A stretch of 64,000 nt of DNA, from assembly GCA_024743055.1 (NCBI GenBank), contig JANSXH010000018.1:1-64000 (forward strand), written 5' to 3'. The translations under genes were made by a program, and so were the position numbers. Origin of the DNA: Pseudomonadota bacterium (GTDB taxonomy: Bacteria; Pseudomonadota; Alphaproteobacteria; Sneathiellales; Sneathiellaceae). This document shows positions 1 through 7,333 of this stretch, in pieces. The notes under the pieces were generated by a model. It was not told the DNA's origin. It searched no databases and saw nothing but the letters and a program-made list of their open reading frames with translations. The stretch's first letter is position 1. The number at the start of each line of letters is the position of its first letter.

Positions 1-66
1 AATGACAGAGCGCATGCCGGCATTAACAAGAGCCGAACGAGTAGTATATTGAACTAAATTTAACAT
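1..66 (-). CDS. 5' part of an unknown gene, cut by the window edge
   Basis: Reading leftward from an ATG at 66-64, an open frame of 22 codons runs off the window (MLNLVQYTTRSALVNAGMRS...). A very strong ribosome binding site, AAGGAGGAG, lies four bases before the ATG, which is the main reason to believe in a gene. The 22 residues match no family I recognise. The next gene on the left side is the permease ending at 385 on the same strand, more than 300 bases upstream, so this gene probably has its own promoter in the AT-rich gap. The function is unknown. Confidence 0.55.
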   Translation of the reverse strand, partial: MLNLVQYTTRSALVNAGMRSVI

Positions 67-384
67 ACGCTCCTCCTTTTCCGCGAAAACATTCCGGCTT
101 TTTGCAGGGGCGCAAAAATCTTGGAACTTTCGCTATGGAAATAAATATAGCCAGCAAAAGTTAATATTCGATATACGGCATTTATCTAAAATATTATTTA
201 TCTAAAATTTGCCGTGAATTGGGAGGAAATGTGGAAAGGAAACGGCTAAATTCTGCCGTTTCTTCAGGTTTAGTCGAGAGCGTTCAAACCGTGTCAACAG
301 GTCGTTATTTGCCTTTTTTATGCCGTATTTTTGCCTATTTTTGGAATTTTCTTACGTTTTTTTCGACTTTTTTTATCGAAAAAT
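67..384. other. AT-rich intergenic stretch with a tandem 12-bp repeat
   Basis: No convincing gene lies here. The 12-mer TTTATCTAAAAT occurs twice, at 181-192 and 197-208, a spacing of 16 bases. This could be a pair of regulator sites or chance in AT-rich DNA. A GTG-started frame from 231 has a fair Shine-Dalgarno (GGGAGG at 221-226). It runs into the end of the neighbouring permease on the opposite strand and has a phenylalanine-rich, low-complexity product, so I do not call it a gene. The promoter of the left-edge gene should be in this stretch. Confidence 0.5.
359..383 (-). terminator. weak AT-rich hairpin after the permease gene
   Basis: Directly after the permease stop (385-387) the arms TTTTTCGA (359-366) and TCGAAAAA (376-383) form an 8-bp inverted repeat with a 9-base loop, in a T-rich context. 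The stem is AT-rich, so termination would be inefficient. It also carries the TCGA core seen in the palindromes upstream of the permease and could instead be another regulator site. Confidence 0.3.
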
Positions 385-1440
385 TCACGTCAGATTCACC
401 CAATATTGCCACAGGATTCCAGTGCCGATGGATCCAAGGAACCCAAGAACCAGATAGGTAGCGAAAATCTGGCGCTTTACCAGGCCGAAGACGGCTATGG
501 CAGCAGGGATGGAGGAAACCGCACCTGCGGTCATAAAGGCCATGGCCGCGCCTTGTGACATACCGAGATCCAGCAAACCGCTGACCAGCGGGATAGCGGC
601 GTAGCCGTTGAGATAGCTCGGAATACCGATCAGAACTGCAAGCGGAATGGCGAATATATTTTCCTGCCCTACAAGTTCCTCAACGAAAGTGGTCGGGATA
701 TAAGCAACCATCAGGCCTTCCAGAATGAAAGCCAGGACCAGCCAGCGACCGATCAACCAGCCATTGGCAAGGCCATCCGTGACAAAGGTTTGCCGACGCT
801 CTTGCTGATCCCAGATTTTCCAATGCACATTGACCGGACCATGAAGATCAAGTTTGGGGCGGCATCCACCCGCCATGTCTGGCCGCAGAGGATTAAGGGC
901 CAGTCCCCGCTTCTGTAAAAGCAGGATGGAAAAACCGGCAAACAGACCAAGGCCGATTGCGATGAGGGTTTTACCCGTGGCAAAGCCGACGCCAATGCCG
1001 ACAGAAGTCAGCACATAAATCTCCGGGTCCATAATCGGTGAGGCAATCCAGAAGGCCATGACAGGCGCCAATGGAACTCCTGCGACCAGCAAAGAGGCCA
1101 CCAGAGGAATAACGCCGCAAGAACAGAATGGCGATAGCGCGCCAACGATGGAGGCACCGACAATTGCTGTCATCGGGGTTCCGGAAAAGGCCTTTGCGAT
1201 GAAGGCATCGGCTCCGGACGCCGAGAAATAGGCCGCCAGCCCCACTGCTACCAGGAAGAATGGTGCCATACCCAGGATCGCGTCCAGGGTAAATTGCAAA
1301 CTAGAGGGAACGGTTTGCGGATCAATCAGGGCCTGGGCCGCTATAATAAGGAAACAGGCGACAATGACTTTGTCAGTGAAAAATGTCCAAAGCTTGGAGC
1401 GGCTATGGGACAGGGTCTGCAGAGCTTCATTCAAGGACAT
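385..1440 (-). CDS. ArsP/DUF318-family permease
   Basis: This is a 351-residue polytopic inner-membrane protein with about eight to ten hydrophobic segments in two halves separated by a polar loop around residues 180-225. The signature SPFCSCGVIPL lies at 103-113 with cysteines at 106 and 108, followed by ASPIMDPEIY at 133-142. The second half has IGIPSYLNGYAAIPL near 271-285. These are marks of the permease family (PF03773) that includes the organoarsenical exporter ArsP. Family members export trivalent organoarsenicals or other soft-metal species. The substrate here cannot be read from sequence. An ArsR-type regulator gene lies 140 bases upstream on the same strand, with palindromes between the two, which supports metalloid-responsive expression. 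The start is ATG at 1440. Confidence 0.85.
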   Translation of the reverse strand: MSLNEALQTLSHSRSKLWTFFTDKVIVACFLIIAAQALIDPQTVPSSLQFTLDAILGMAPFFLVAVGLAAYFSASGADAFIAKAFSGTPMTAIVGASIVGALSPFCSCGVIPLVASLLVAGVPLAPVMAFWIASPIMDPEIYVLTSVGIGVGFATGKTLIAIGLGLFAGFSILLLQKRGLALNPLRPDMAGGCRPKLDLHGPVNVHWKIWDQQERRQTFVTDGLANGWLIGRWLVLAFILEGLMVAYIPTTFVEELVGQENIFAIPLAVLIGIPSYLNGYAAIPLVSGLLDLGMSQGAAMAFMTAGAVSSIPAAIAVFGLVKRQIFATYLVLGFLGSIGTGILWQYWVNLT

Positions 1441-1455
1441 ATCTTTATTTCCAGA

Positions 1456-1526
1456 ATTATCGAATTAATATGCATAAAGTATCACTGAATTTCTATATGT
1501 CAATTATTAATTCGATAATTATCGAA
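1456..1526. promoter_or_regulatory. palindromic operator candidates before the permease
   Basis: ATTATCGAATTAAT (1456-1469) is repeated in perfect inverted form as ATTAATTCGATAAT (1506-1519). The second copy overlaps a perfect 16-bp palindrome, TTCGATAATTATCGAA (1511-1526). The unit TTATCGAA thus occurs three times just ahead of the permease start (1440). Short AT-rich dyads at the target promoter are typical of ArsR-family repressors, and the arsR gene is adjacent. That this ArsR binds here is an inference. Confidence 0.6.
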
Positions 1527-1547
1527 ATATCATAATATTTGAAAGAC

Positions 1548-1564
1548 TGTCGATAAAATCGACA
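1548..1564. promoter_or_regulatory. TGTCGAT-N3-ATCGACA inverted repeat
   Basis: Perfect 7-bp arms with a 3-base spacer lie just beyond the arsR stop codon and upstream of the permease. The TCGAT core resembles the nearby palindromes, so this may be a further operator half. The stem lacks a T-run and is a poor terminator. Confidence 0.4.
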
Positions 1565-1579
1565 CAAACAGGTCGTTAA

Positions 1580-1933
1580 TCAGCCTTCACTGTCTATTTT
1601 ATCGACATCAATACCAAGGCAGCATTTGTCGGTAAGCAATTCCACCAGCCCTGAGAGCTTGTCATAATTAGCTACACAATTCAGGCTTCGACTCTCCCGA
1701 TGCTTCAGAATCAAATCGCCGCTGACCAGATGGGATATGTGATGTGATAGTGTCGAGGCGGGAATTTTGACCAAAGCCTGTATCTCACCAACAGAAAGCC
1801 CCTCTTCCCCGGCCTGAACAAGGAACTGCACAATTTTAAGACGGATGGGATGGCCGAGTTTTGCCATGGCAAAGGCAGCATCCTCGGTGCTCATGAGACT
1901 ATCGGAAATGGAGGCTGTCATCCGGGAGGTCAA
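1580..1933 (-). CDS. ArsR-family metalloid-responsive repressor
   Basis: A 117-residue winged-helix regulator. The helix-turn-helix covers roughly residues 48-70 (VGEIQALVKIPASTLSHHIS), preceded by the typical AKLGHPIRLKIVQFL helix. Near the C-terminus there are vicinal cysteines at 104-105 plus Cys86. A C-terminal Cys-Cys pair recalls the As(III) site of the Acidithiobacillus ferrooxidans type of ArsR, so trivalent arsenic or a similar ligand is plausible. The frame opens at a TTG (1933) with GGAGG four bases upstream and overlaps the end of mipZ by 4 bases. An ATG at 1921 is the alternative. Its most likely target is the permease downstream, via the palindromes at 1456-1526. Confidence 0.85.
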   Translation of the reverse strand: MTSRMTASISDSLMSTEDAAFAMAKLGHPIRLKIVQFLVQAGEEGLSVGEIQALVKIPASTLSHHISHLVSGDLILKHRESRSLNCVANYDKLSGLVELLTDKCCLGIDVDKIDSEG

Positions 1934-2811
1934 AGATCCTCCACTTTCTCTTCAAGACCGGGCAGGTTGAGGGATTTGATCAGATGGCGCAGCTCGTGGC
2001 GAGCGGCGACATGGCTCATGGACATCTTGATCCCCACGCCCTTTTTATTGAGGTCCAGCATGGTCAAGCCTTTCAGGAAAAGCTCGCGAAAAATCACTCG
2101 CTCCCCGAAACCTGGAGCCGGACGGAAGGAAATCCGGGAGGCCAGCTTGGACAGAATTTTCTCGATGTGACGCTTGTTATGAGCGTCTGTGTGGGACAGC
2201 CGGTTGCGCATGACAACCCAGTCGATTTTATGCTGGTCAATCAAGGCACGGCGTTTGCGCTGCTCCCAGACCATTTCGCTATACCAGCTTGGCCGTTCAA
2301 CCTCGAGGCTGGTTTCATTGACCTCGGCCAGCAGGTCCAAGTCGATGAAGCTGTCATTCATGGGTGTCAGCAGCGTATCGGCGAAGGAATGCCCGAGTTT
2401 TGAAATAAAACTGTCCGCACCCGGACAATCGACCACAACAAAGTTGTTGGAATAAACGAGTTCCTGCAAGGCTGCAACAAAGCGGGCGCGTTCATCGGTC
2501 TGGGCTTCATCCATGTTCTTTTTCGGGCTCGGCTCAATCACCTTGAGCGAGGGCATGGGTAGGTCCAGGTCCTTTTTATTGATAAAATTCTGGCGGTTCT
2601 CCAGATAGCGACCAAGGGTCTTCTGCTTACCATCCAAATCGATGGCACCCACTTTAAACCCGAGCGATAGGAGCGAAACAATTACATGCATGGCTGTCGT
2701 GGATTTCCCGGAACCGCCCTTGGCATTGCCAACAACTATAATATGCGCGCGTGTTGGTTGTTCGTCGGTATCAGCCTTTGTTTCTTCCACAGTTACCGTC
2801 ACGTTTGACAC
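1930..2811 (-). CDS. mipZ: MipZ-type division-plane ParA-like ATPase
   Basis: A 293-residue member of the ParA/MinD superfamily. The deviant Walker A motif is at 29-38 (NAKGGSGKST), the second aspartate motif AIDLDGKQ at 56-63, and the switch-region motif VVDCPGADS at 126-134. The stretches LGRYLENR, DSFIDLDLLAEV, MRNRLSHTDAHNKR and GFGERVIFRELF are specific for MipZ. In Caulobacter, MipZ forms a gradient from the ParB-bound origins and inhibits FtsZ polymerisation near the poles, which places the septum at midcell. The start is a GTG at 2811 with GGGGAG upstream; there is no in-frame ATG near. The last codons overlap arsR, so the two are probably co-transcribed, which is an unusual partner for a division gene. 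Confidence 0.93.
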   Translation of the reverse strand: MSNVTVTVEETKADTDEQPTRAHIIVVGNAKGGSGKSTTAMHVIVSLLSLGFKVGAIDLDGKQKTLGRYLENRQNFINKKDLDLPMPSLKVIEPSPKKNMDEAQTDERARFVAALQELVYSNNFVVVDCPGADSFISKLGHSFADTLLTPMNDSFIDLDLLAEVNETSLEVERPSWYSEMVWEQRKRRALIDQHKIDWVVMRNRLSHTDAHNKRHIEKILSKLASRISFRPAPGFGERVIFRELFLKGLTMLDLNKKGVGIKMSMSHVAARHELRHLIKSLNLPGLEEKVEDL

Positions 2812-2961
2812 GTTGCTTTGCTCCCCGAAGTCCTCGTCACCCTAGTTGGAGTTTCATCATGATGATTGGCGCACCTGTTAAGTAAACCAGCCATCCGAAA
2901 CTGACAAGCACCATAATCTCATCAAATTTAAGAAGTGTTTACAAGTTACAATTGCGGAGAG

Positions 2962-3993
2962 CTATTTGTGAATAATCGGAGTGTCCGGATGGAATGCATA
3001 ATGGGCAAAGGCAAAATCGACTGTGTACAAAACATCTTCATAGACGCCGTTATTCTTTCGCCTCGCCGTGACATTTCCAATATCAACTCCTTCGCCAATG
3101 ACACGAGCATCAAGCGCAGAATTCTGCCCTTTTTCCCATTCCAGGATCAGGCCGTCCTCGGTCTCGATACGTTTTGAATCGCGTAAAAAGTCAAGCGCCC
3201 ATGCCTTTCCTTCCGCCACAACAACCCGTGATAAGGGCGGCACGGCGCCTGGCAAATCACCATTATAGAGGAACGGTTGATACAGGCTGTCATACCCCTC
3301 ATAAGGATTAATTCCATAGCGACGGAAATTTTCATTATTCGGAACCAACACCAGGCCGTCCGGCTTTCTTTCAATGAATTTTGCGAAAGATTCGATTCTG
3401 ACGGGAATCATCTTTAGATCCATGCCCGTCAATTCCCCGACAATGCCGCGACCGAGGAATTGCTGCCACCAGGTTTCCGTCTGCCGGTCATACATCACCA
3501 GATCCGACTTGCGAAGTTTTCCGGTTGTTCCGAAATCCAGGACCATGGGCCCCTTCTCAGGATGCTCAATCCGCCGATCAAATACCAAAGAGGCATTGCA
3601 AAGGGGACAGAAGGTCACAGAGACGGGAATACCATCAATCTCGTCATTAACGATCTCATGCCACATCAAAACCTGTAGCGGATAGGCTTTGGCCTCATCC
3701 CCAACCACTAGCCCGATGACCGGCTCGGTCGGTTTAAGGTGAGTCACCTCCCCCGCCGGAACGAATTTCGGATCATCAATGGCTGGAATGCCATCTTTTG
3801 GAGGGCCTCCGGAGAGGATTTCCTCAAAAGCAATTTCCGTTTTGGTAAAATCGGTATTCGGCCACTCCCGTGACCAGTAATCTGGATTGGACTGCGCCGT
3901 TAGCGGTAGCAGCAGAACAACACCCATCAGGGCCAGCCCTATGAAACGTATTTTAGACATAGCTAAAGGTAAACCGGGTCGGAATTTCTTCAT
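2962..3993 (-). CDS. exported DUF3179 protein
   Basis: A protein of about 343 residues with a signal peptide (basic start, then the hydrophobic run IRFIGLALMGVVLLLPLTA). The body has the DUF3179 features: an HEIVND segment, TFCPLCNASLVF with two cysteines, then FGTTGKLRKSDLVMYDRQTETWWQQF. The function of this family is not established; the Cys-x-x-Cys suggests a bound metal or redox role. I prefer the ATG at 3993 over the upstream TTG (3999) because AAAGG lies at a suitable distance. It is transcribed divergently from the oxidoreductase at 4038, with only about 44 bases between the starts. Confidence 0.8.
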   Translation of the reverse strand: MKKFRPGLPLAMSKIRFIGLALMGVVLLLPLTAQSNPDYWSREWPNTDFTKTEIAFEEILSGGPPKDGIPAIDDPKFVPAGEVTHLKPTEPVIGLVVGDEAKAYPLQVLMWHEIVNDEIDGIPVSVTFCPLCNASLVFDRRIEHPEKGPMVLDFGTTGKLRKSDLVMYDRQTETWWQQFLGRGIVGELTGMDLKMIPVRIESFAKFIERKPDGLVLVPNNENFRRYGINPYEGYDSLYQPFLYNGDLPGAVPPLSRVVVAEGKAWALDFLRDSKRIETEDGLILEWEKGQNSALDARVIGEGVDIGNVTARRKNNGVYEDVLYTVDFAFAHYAFHPDTPIIHK

Positions 3994-4037
3994 AATCAAG
4001 CCTTTGTGATAGCTGGTAAAACTGATAAGGAACTTTT

Positions 4038-5147
4038 ATGAGCTATGATGTTGAAAATATTGTCATTGGCGCCGGAGTGATCGGGCTTGCCATTGCGCGG
4101 GAGCTCGCGGTGAGTGGCCGTGATGTCATAATTCTGGAACGCGCTTCACACTTTGGCAGCGAAACCTCTTCGCGCAACAGTGAAGTCATCCATGCGGGCA
4201 TCTACTATCCAAAAGGCAGCCTGAAGGCGAAGTTCTGTGTAGAGGGAAAATACCTGCTATATGACTATTGCCATCTCCACCATGTCCCCCATCGCAACTC
4301 AGGCAAGCTTATTGTCGCGACTTCCGAAGAGGAACGGCCGATTCTGGAGGAGCTCAAGAAAAAAGCGGCAAACAATGGCGTTGAAGATCTGACATACCTG
4401 TCAGAGAGGGAAGCCGCCGCTCTGGAACCGGCGTTACGATCATCAGGTGCATTGCTCTCACCGTCCACCGGGATCGTCGATAGCCATCAATTGATGCTCT
4501 CCTATGTCGGCGATATTGAGGACCATGGCGGATCCATCGCTTATAACGCCCCATTTGACAGATCTGAAACCTATAATGACGGACATCGGGTTTATAGCGG
4601 TGAGACCGTTCTTACCTGCCGTAATCTGATCAACTCTGCGGGTCTTTATGCTCAGGAAGTTGCCGCAGGTATTGGTGGCTTATCGCAGGACTCTGTCCCC
4701 GATCGCTATATCACCAAGGGCAGCTATTTCACCATGAACGCGCCTTCCCCTTTTTCCAGATTGATTTATCCGGTCCCGAACACGGCGAGCCTGGGTATCC
4801 ATGTTACCCTGGATATGGCCGGGCAAATCCGCTTCGGTCCGGATCAGGAATGGGTCGACCACATAGACTATGAGGTCGATCCAGCCCGGGCCGACGGATT
4901 TTATGAAGCGATCCGTAAATACTGGCCGGAACTCCCGGATGACAGTCTGCTCCCCGCCTATTCCGGCATTCGACCAAAAACACAGTCCCCAGCCGATAGC
5001 ATGATGGATTTCGTGATTGATGATGAACGAAAACATGCCGTACCCGGACTGATAAACATGTTCGGGATGGAAAGCCCGGGGCTGACCTCAAGCCTTAAAA
5101 TAGGGGCTCATGTCAGAGGTCTTTTGGAAGAAACCGGGCGCTTGTGA
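4038..5147 (+). CDS. FAD-dependent oxidoreductase, L-2-hydroxyglutarate oxidase-like
   Basis: A 369-residue DAO-fold flavoprotein. The dinucleotide motif VIGAGVIGLAIAREL is at about 9-22 and is followed by ERASHFGSETSSRNSEVIHAGIYYP, the hallmark of the L2HGDH/LhgO group. The C-terminal part has YSGIRPKT and GLINMFGMESPGLTSSL, which close the FAD site. Family members oxidise L-2-hydroxyglutarate to 2-oxoglutarate and pass electrons to quinone. Leucine dehydrogenase follows on the same strand after about 220 bases, which fits a setting of amino-acid catabolism. AAGGAAC precedes the ATG. The exact substrate is not proven. Confidence 0.82.
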   Translation: MSYDVENIVIGAGVIGLAIARELAVSGRDVIILERASHFGSETSSRNSEVIHAGIYYPKGSLKAKFCVEGKYLLYDYCHLHHVPHRNSGKLIVATSEEERPILEELKKKAANNGVEDLTYLSEREAAALEPALRSSGALLSPSTGIVDSHQLMLSYVGDIEDHGGSIAYNAPFDRSETYNDGHRVYSGETVLTCRNLINSAGLYAQEVAAGIGGLSQDSVPDRYITKGSYFTMNAPSPFSRLIYPVPNTASLGIHVTLDMAGQIRFGPDQEWVDHIDYEVDPARADGFYEAIRKYWPELPDDSLLPAYSGIRPKTQSPADSMMDFVIDDERKHAVPGLINMFGMESPGLTSSLKIGAHVRGLLEETGRL

Positions 5148-5217
5148 ATCGCCAATTTTCCTGAATATTTTTAATAGCTGCGAAAAACTCGCCTCGAAAA
5201 ATTGCGCGAATCATGGA

Positions 5218-5238
5218 GGATTGGAAACAAACCAATCC
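5218..5238. promoter_or_regulatory. inverted repeat upstream of leucine dehydrogenase
   Basis: GGATTGG (5218-5224) and CCAATCC (5232-5238) are perfect 7-bp arms around the loop AAACAAA. The repeat lies in the 220-base gap between the flavoprotein gene and ldh, about 130 bases before the ldh start. It could be an operator for a leucine-responsive regulator or a weak transcript-end hairpin. There is no T-run. Confidence 0.35.
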
Positions 5239-5368
5239 CCTAAATCCGGCATTGCGCAAGTATCCTGCGAAGTTCAAAAATGGTGCAATTTTACATTGAT
5301 TTTTCCCGTATTTAGGAAAAATTCATAAGTATACGGCTATAGTTTAGCGATTACTAATGAGGTCTGTC

Positions 5369-6436
5369 ATGGCGATTTTTACCCCTGATGAGTTTGACGA
5401 TCATGAATCCGTCCTGTTTTTTCACGACAAAAAATCGGGCCTGAAATCAATCATTGCCGTTCACGATACCACCCTTGGTCCAGCTCTTGGCGGCACCCGC
5501 ATGTGGTCCTACGACAATGAGGGCGACGCCATTGAAGACGTTCTTCGATTATCGAAGGGCATGACCTATAAATCCTCTCTCGCCGGCCTTAATCTTGGGG
5601 GTGGTAAATCCGTCATCATTGGCGATCCTCATGAACACAAGACAGAAGAACTTTTTGAGGCCTTTGGCCGCGCAGTTCATCAATTAAGCGGCAACTATAT
5701 TGCGGCAGAAGATGTTGGAACGACGGTTGAGGATCTGGAAGTTGCCCGCCGTGTAACTCCACATATCTCTGGTATCAGCGAAGGAAATGTCGGCAACCCC
5801 TCACCGGCAACAGCCTGGGGTGTCTATAATGGCCTAAAAGCCGCCGCCCATTTCCGCCTCAAGAAGCAGGATCTGCATGGTCTTAAAGTCGCGGTTCAGG
5901 GATTGGGGAATGTGGGATTTGGATTATGCCAGCATCTCGCAGATGCAGGTGCTGAACTGGTGGTCACTGATATCTATGACAAGGCAGTCACACGAGCCGT
6001 AAGCGAACTCGGGGCTACAGCGGTCGATGCGGACAAGATTTTCAACCAGGATGTTGACATCTTTGCACCTTGCGCATTAGGTGCTGCCCTCAATGATGAT
6101 ACGATCCCACAGTTAAAGGCCAAGGTTGTCGCTGGCGCCGCCAACAATCAGCTGGCGACAGACAAACATGGCGAGGACTTGATGAATAGAGGCATCCTGT
6201 ATGCCCCGGATTACGCCATCAATGCAGGCGGGATCATCATCATCAGCCACGAGGGGCCAAAGTTTAATCGTCAGAAGGCCATGGACCAGGTCGCAGAGAT
6301 TTATGATACTTCTCTTAATATCTTCAAACGGGCTGAGCGCGAGAATATCCCAACAGCAAAAGTAGCGGATGAAATCGCCCTTGAGCGCATTCAAGTAGTG
6401 AAAGAAGAGCAAGCTGAACTCGCTCTTGCCGGATAA
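5369..6436 (+). CDS. ldh: leucine dehydrogenase (Glu/Leu/Phe/Val dehydrogenase family)
   Basis: A 355-residue NAD-dependent amino-acid dehydrogenase that deaminates leucine and other branched-chain amino acids to their 2-oxo acids. From Met at 5369, the motifs GPALGGTRMW (38-46), GMTYKSSLAGLNLGGGKSVI with lysines 68 and 80, and the Rossmann GLGNVGFG all match leucine dehydrogenase. Lys80 corresponds to the catalytic lysine. The ATG at 5369 has GAGGT six bases upstream; an in-frame ATG at 5357 would consume that site and is less likely. Its product, 4-methyl-2-oxopentanoate, feeds the liu pathway encoded at 13-25 kb. Confidence 0.88.
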   Translation: MAIFTPDEFDDHESVLFFHDKKSGLKSIIAVHDTTLGPALGGTRMWSYDNEGDAIEDVLRLSKGMTYKSSLAGLNLGGGKSVIIGDPHEHKTEELFEAFGRAVHQLSGNYIAAEDVGTTVEDLEVARRVTPHISGISEGNVGNPSPATAWGVYNGLKAAAHFRLKKQDLHGLKVAVQGLGNVGFGLCQHLADAGAELVVTDIYDKAVTRAVSELGATAVDADKIFNQDVDIFAPCALGAALNDDTIPQLKAKVVAGAANNQLATDKHGEDLMNRGILYAPDYAINAGGIIIISHEGPKFNRQKAMDQVAEIYDTSLNIFKRAERENIPTAKVADEIALERIQVVKEEQAELALAG

Positions 6437-6460
6437 GCGCATCAAGTAGAGTGATGGCTA

Positions 6461-7333
6461 TCAGTCAATCCAGCGATTATGCACCCAGAACCAGTGGTCA
6501 GGCCGCTCTCTGATCCAGTCCTCATAGCATTCGTTGATTGCCTTGAGGATCGCATATACATCTTGTGTGCGATCTCCCGTAACCTCAATGTCCAAAGGCG
6601 GATAGATTGTCAGCCTGAATTTGCCATTCCCTAGCCTATCATTCCGTGTGGGGTAGATCGGGATCTTCTTTTTCAGAGCAATCTCGGCGATGGCAGGCGC
6701 GGTCATCGCGTCCCGCCCGAAAAACGGGACGGAAATCCCCGTATTCAGTTTTTGATCATTGAGAAGGACAATATTTCCTTTTTCCCGGACCAGCGTGAGA
6801 ATTGAGCGCGCGCCTTCTGCCCCTTTCGGCGAAAATCCATAGTGATCGCTTAGCCTCTTGTTCTGAAAAAACGCGTCAACCAGCGGATTATTGGCGGCAC
6901 GGTAAATTCCCATGGTTTTGACACCGGAATAAACCCCTACGTTGCCGACCAGTTCCCACGGTCCATAATGGGCGGTGGCAAAAAAGGCCGCTTCATTGGC
7001 CTCTTTTCTGGCATCAAGATATTCGGCGCCGACTATTTCTATTGCTTCGGGATCCGCAAGAATATCCTTTAGAAACGGAATTTCTGCGACATTGCGGCCA
7101 AGGTTGTCCCACATCTGAACGAGATTCCTGTCAATCTCAGTATCATCAAGTTCCGGCAAGGACAGTTTCATATTGCGACGAGCCAGTTTGTGGACAGATA
7201 GCCTCGGCCCTATTTTCCGCGATAGCCATCCGCCCAGATTTGATGCTTTTCGCTGACCCAGCCTCTCAAAAATCCAGACGATAAACCAAACAAGAACCCA
7301 TTCCAGCCGGTACTGAATAGCTTTATTCGCCAT
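6461..7333 (-). CDS. LpxL/HtrB-family lipid A acyltransferase
   Basis: A 290-residue protein with an N-terminal hydrophobic segment (about residues 11-24) and the acyltransferase motif HYGPWE at 122-127, that is, the catalytic H-x4-E. It then has GNIVLLNDQKLNTGISVPFFG and a late PTRNDRLGNGKFRLTIYPPL, as in the family that adds secondary acyl chains to lipid A (PF03279). It is the last gene of the minus-strand LPS operon and overlaps lpxK by 11 bases from an ATG at 7333. The upstream in-frame ATG would lie far inside lpxK. Which acyl chain and position it serves cannot be told. Confidence 0.85.
   Translation of the reverse strand: MANKAIQYRLEWVLVWFIVWIFERLGQRKASNLGGWLSRKIGPRLSVHKLARRNMKLSLPELDDTEIDRNLVQMWDNLGRNVAEIPFLKDILADPEAIEIVGAEYLDARKEANEAAFFATAHYGPWELVGNVGVYSGVKTMGIYRAANNPLVDAFFQNKRLSDHYGFSPKGAEGARSILTLVREKGNIVLLNDQKLNTGISVPFFGRDAMTAPAIAEIALKKKIPIYPTRNDRLGNGKFRLTIYPPLDIEVTGDRTQDVYAILKAINECYEDWIRERPDHWFWVHNRWID

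Noticed and set aside
231-461. GTG-started plus-strand frame with a fair ribosome binding site
   Set aside because: The product is rich in Phe and Thr without family features, and its last third is antisense to the end of the permease gene. The Shine-Dalgarno match alone is not enough.
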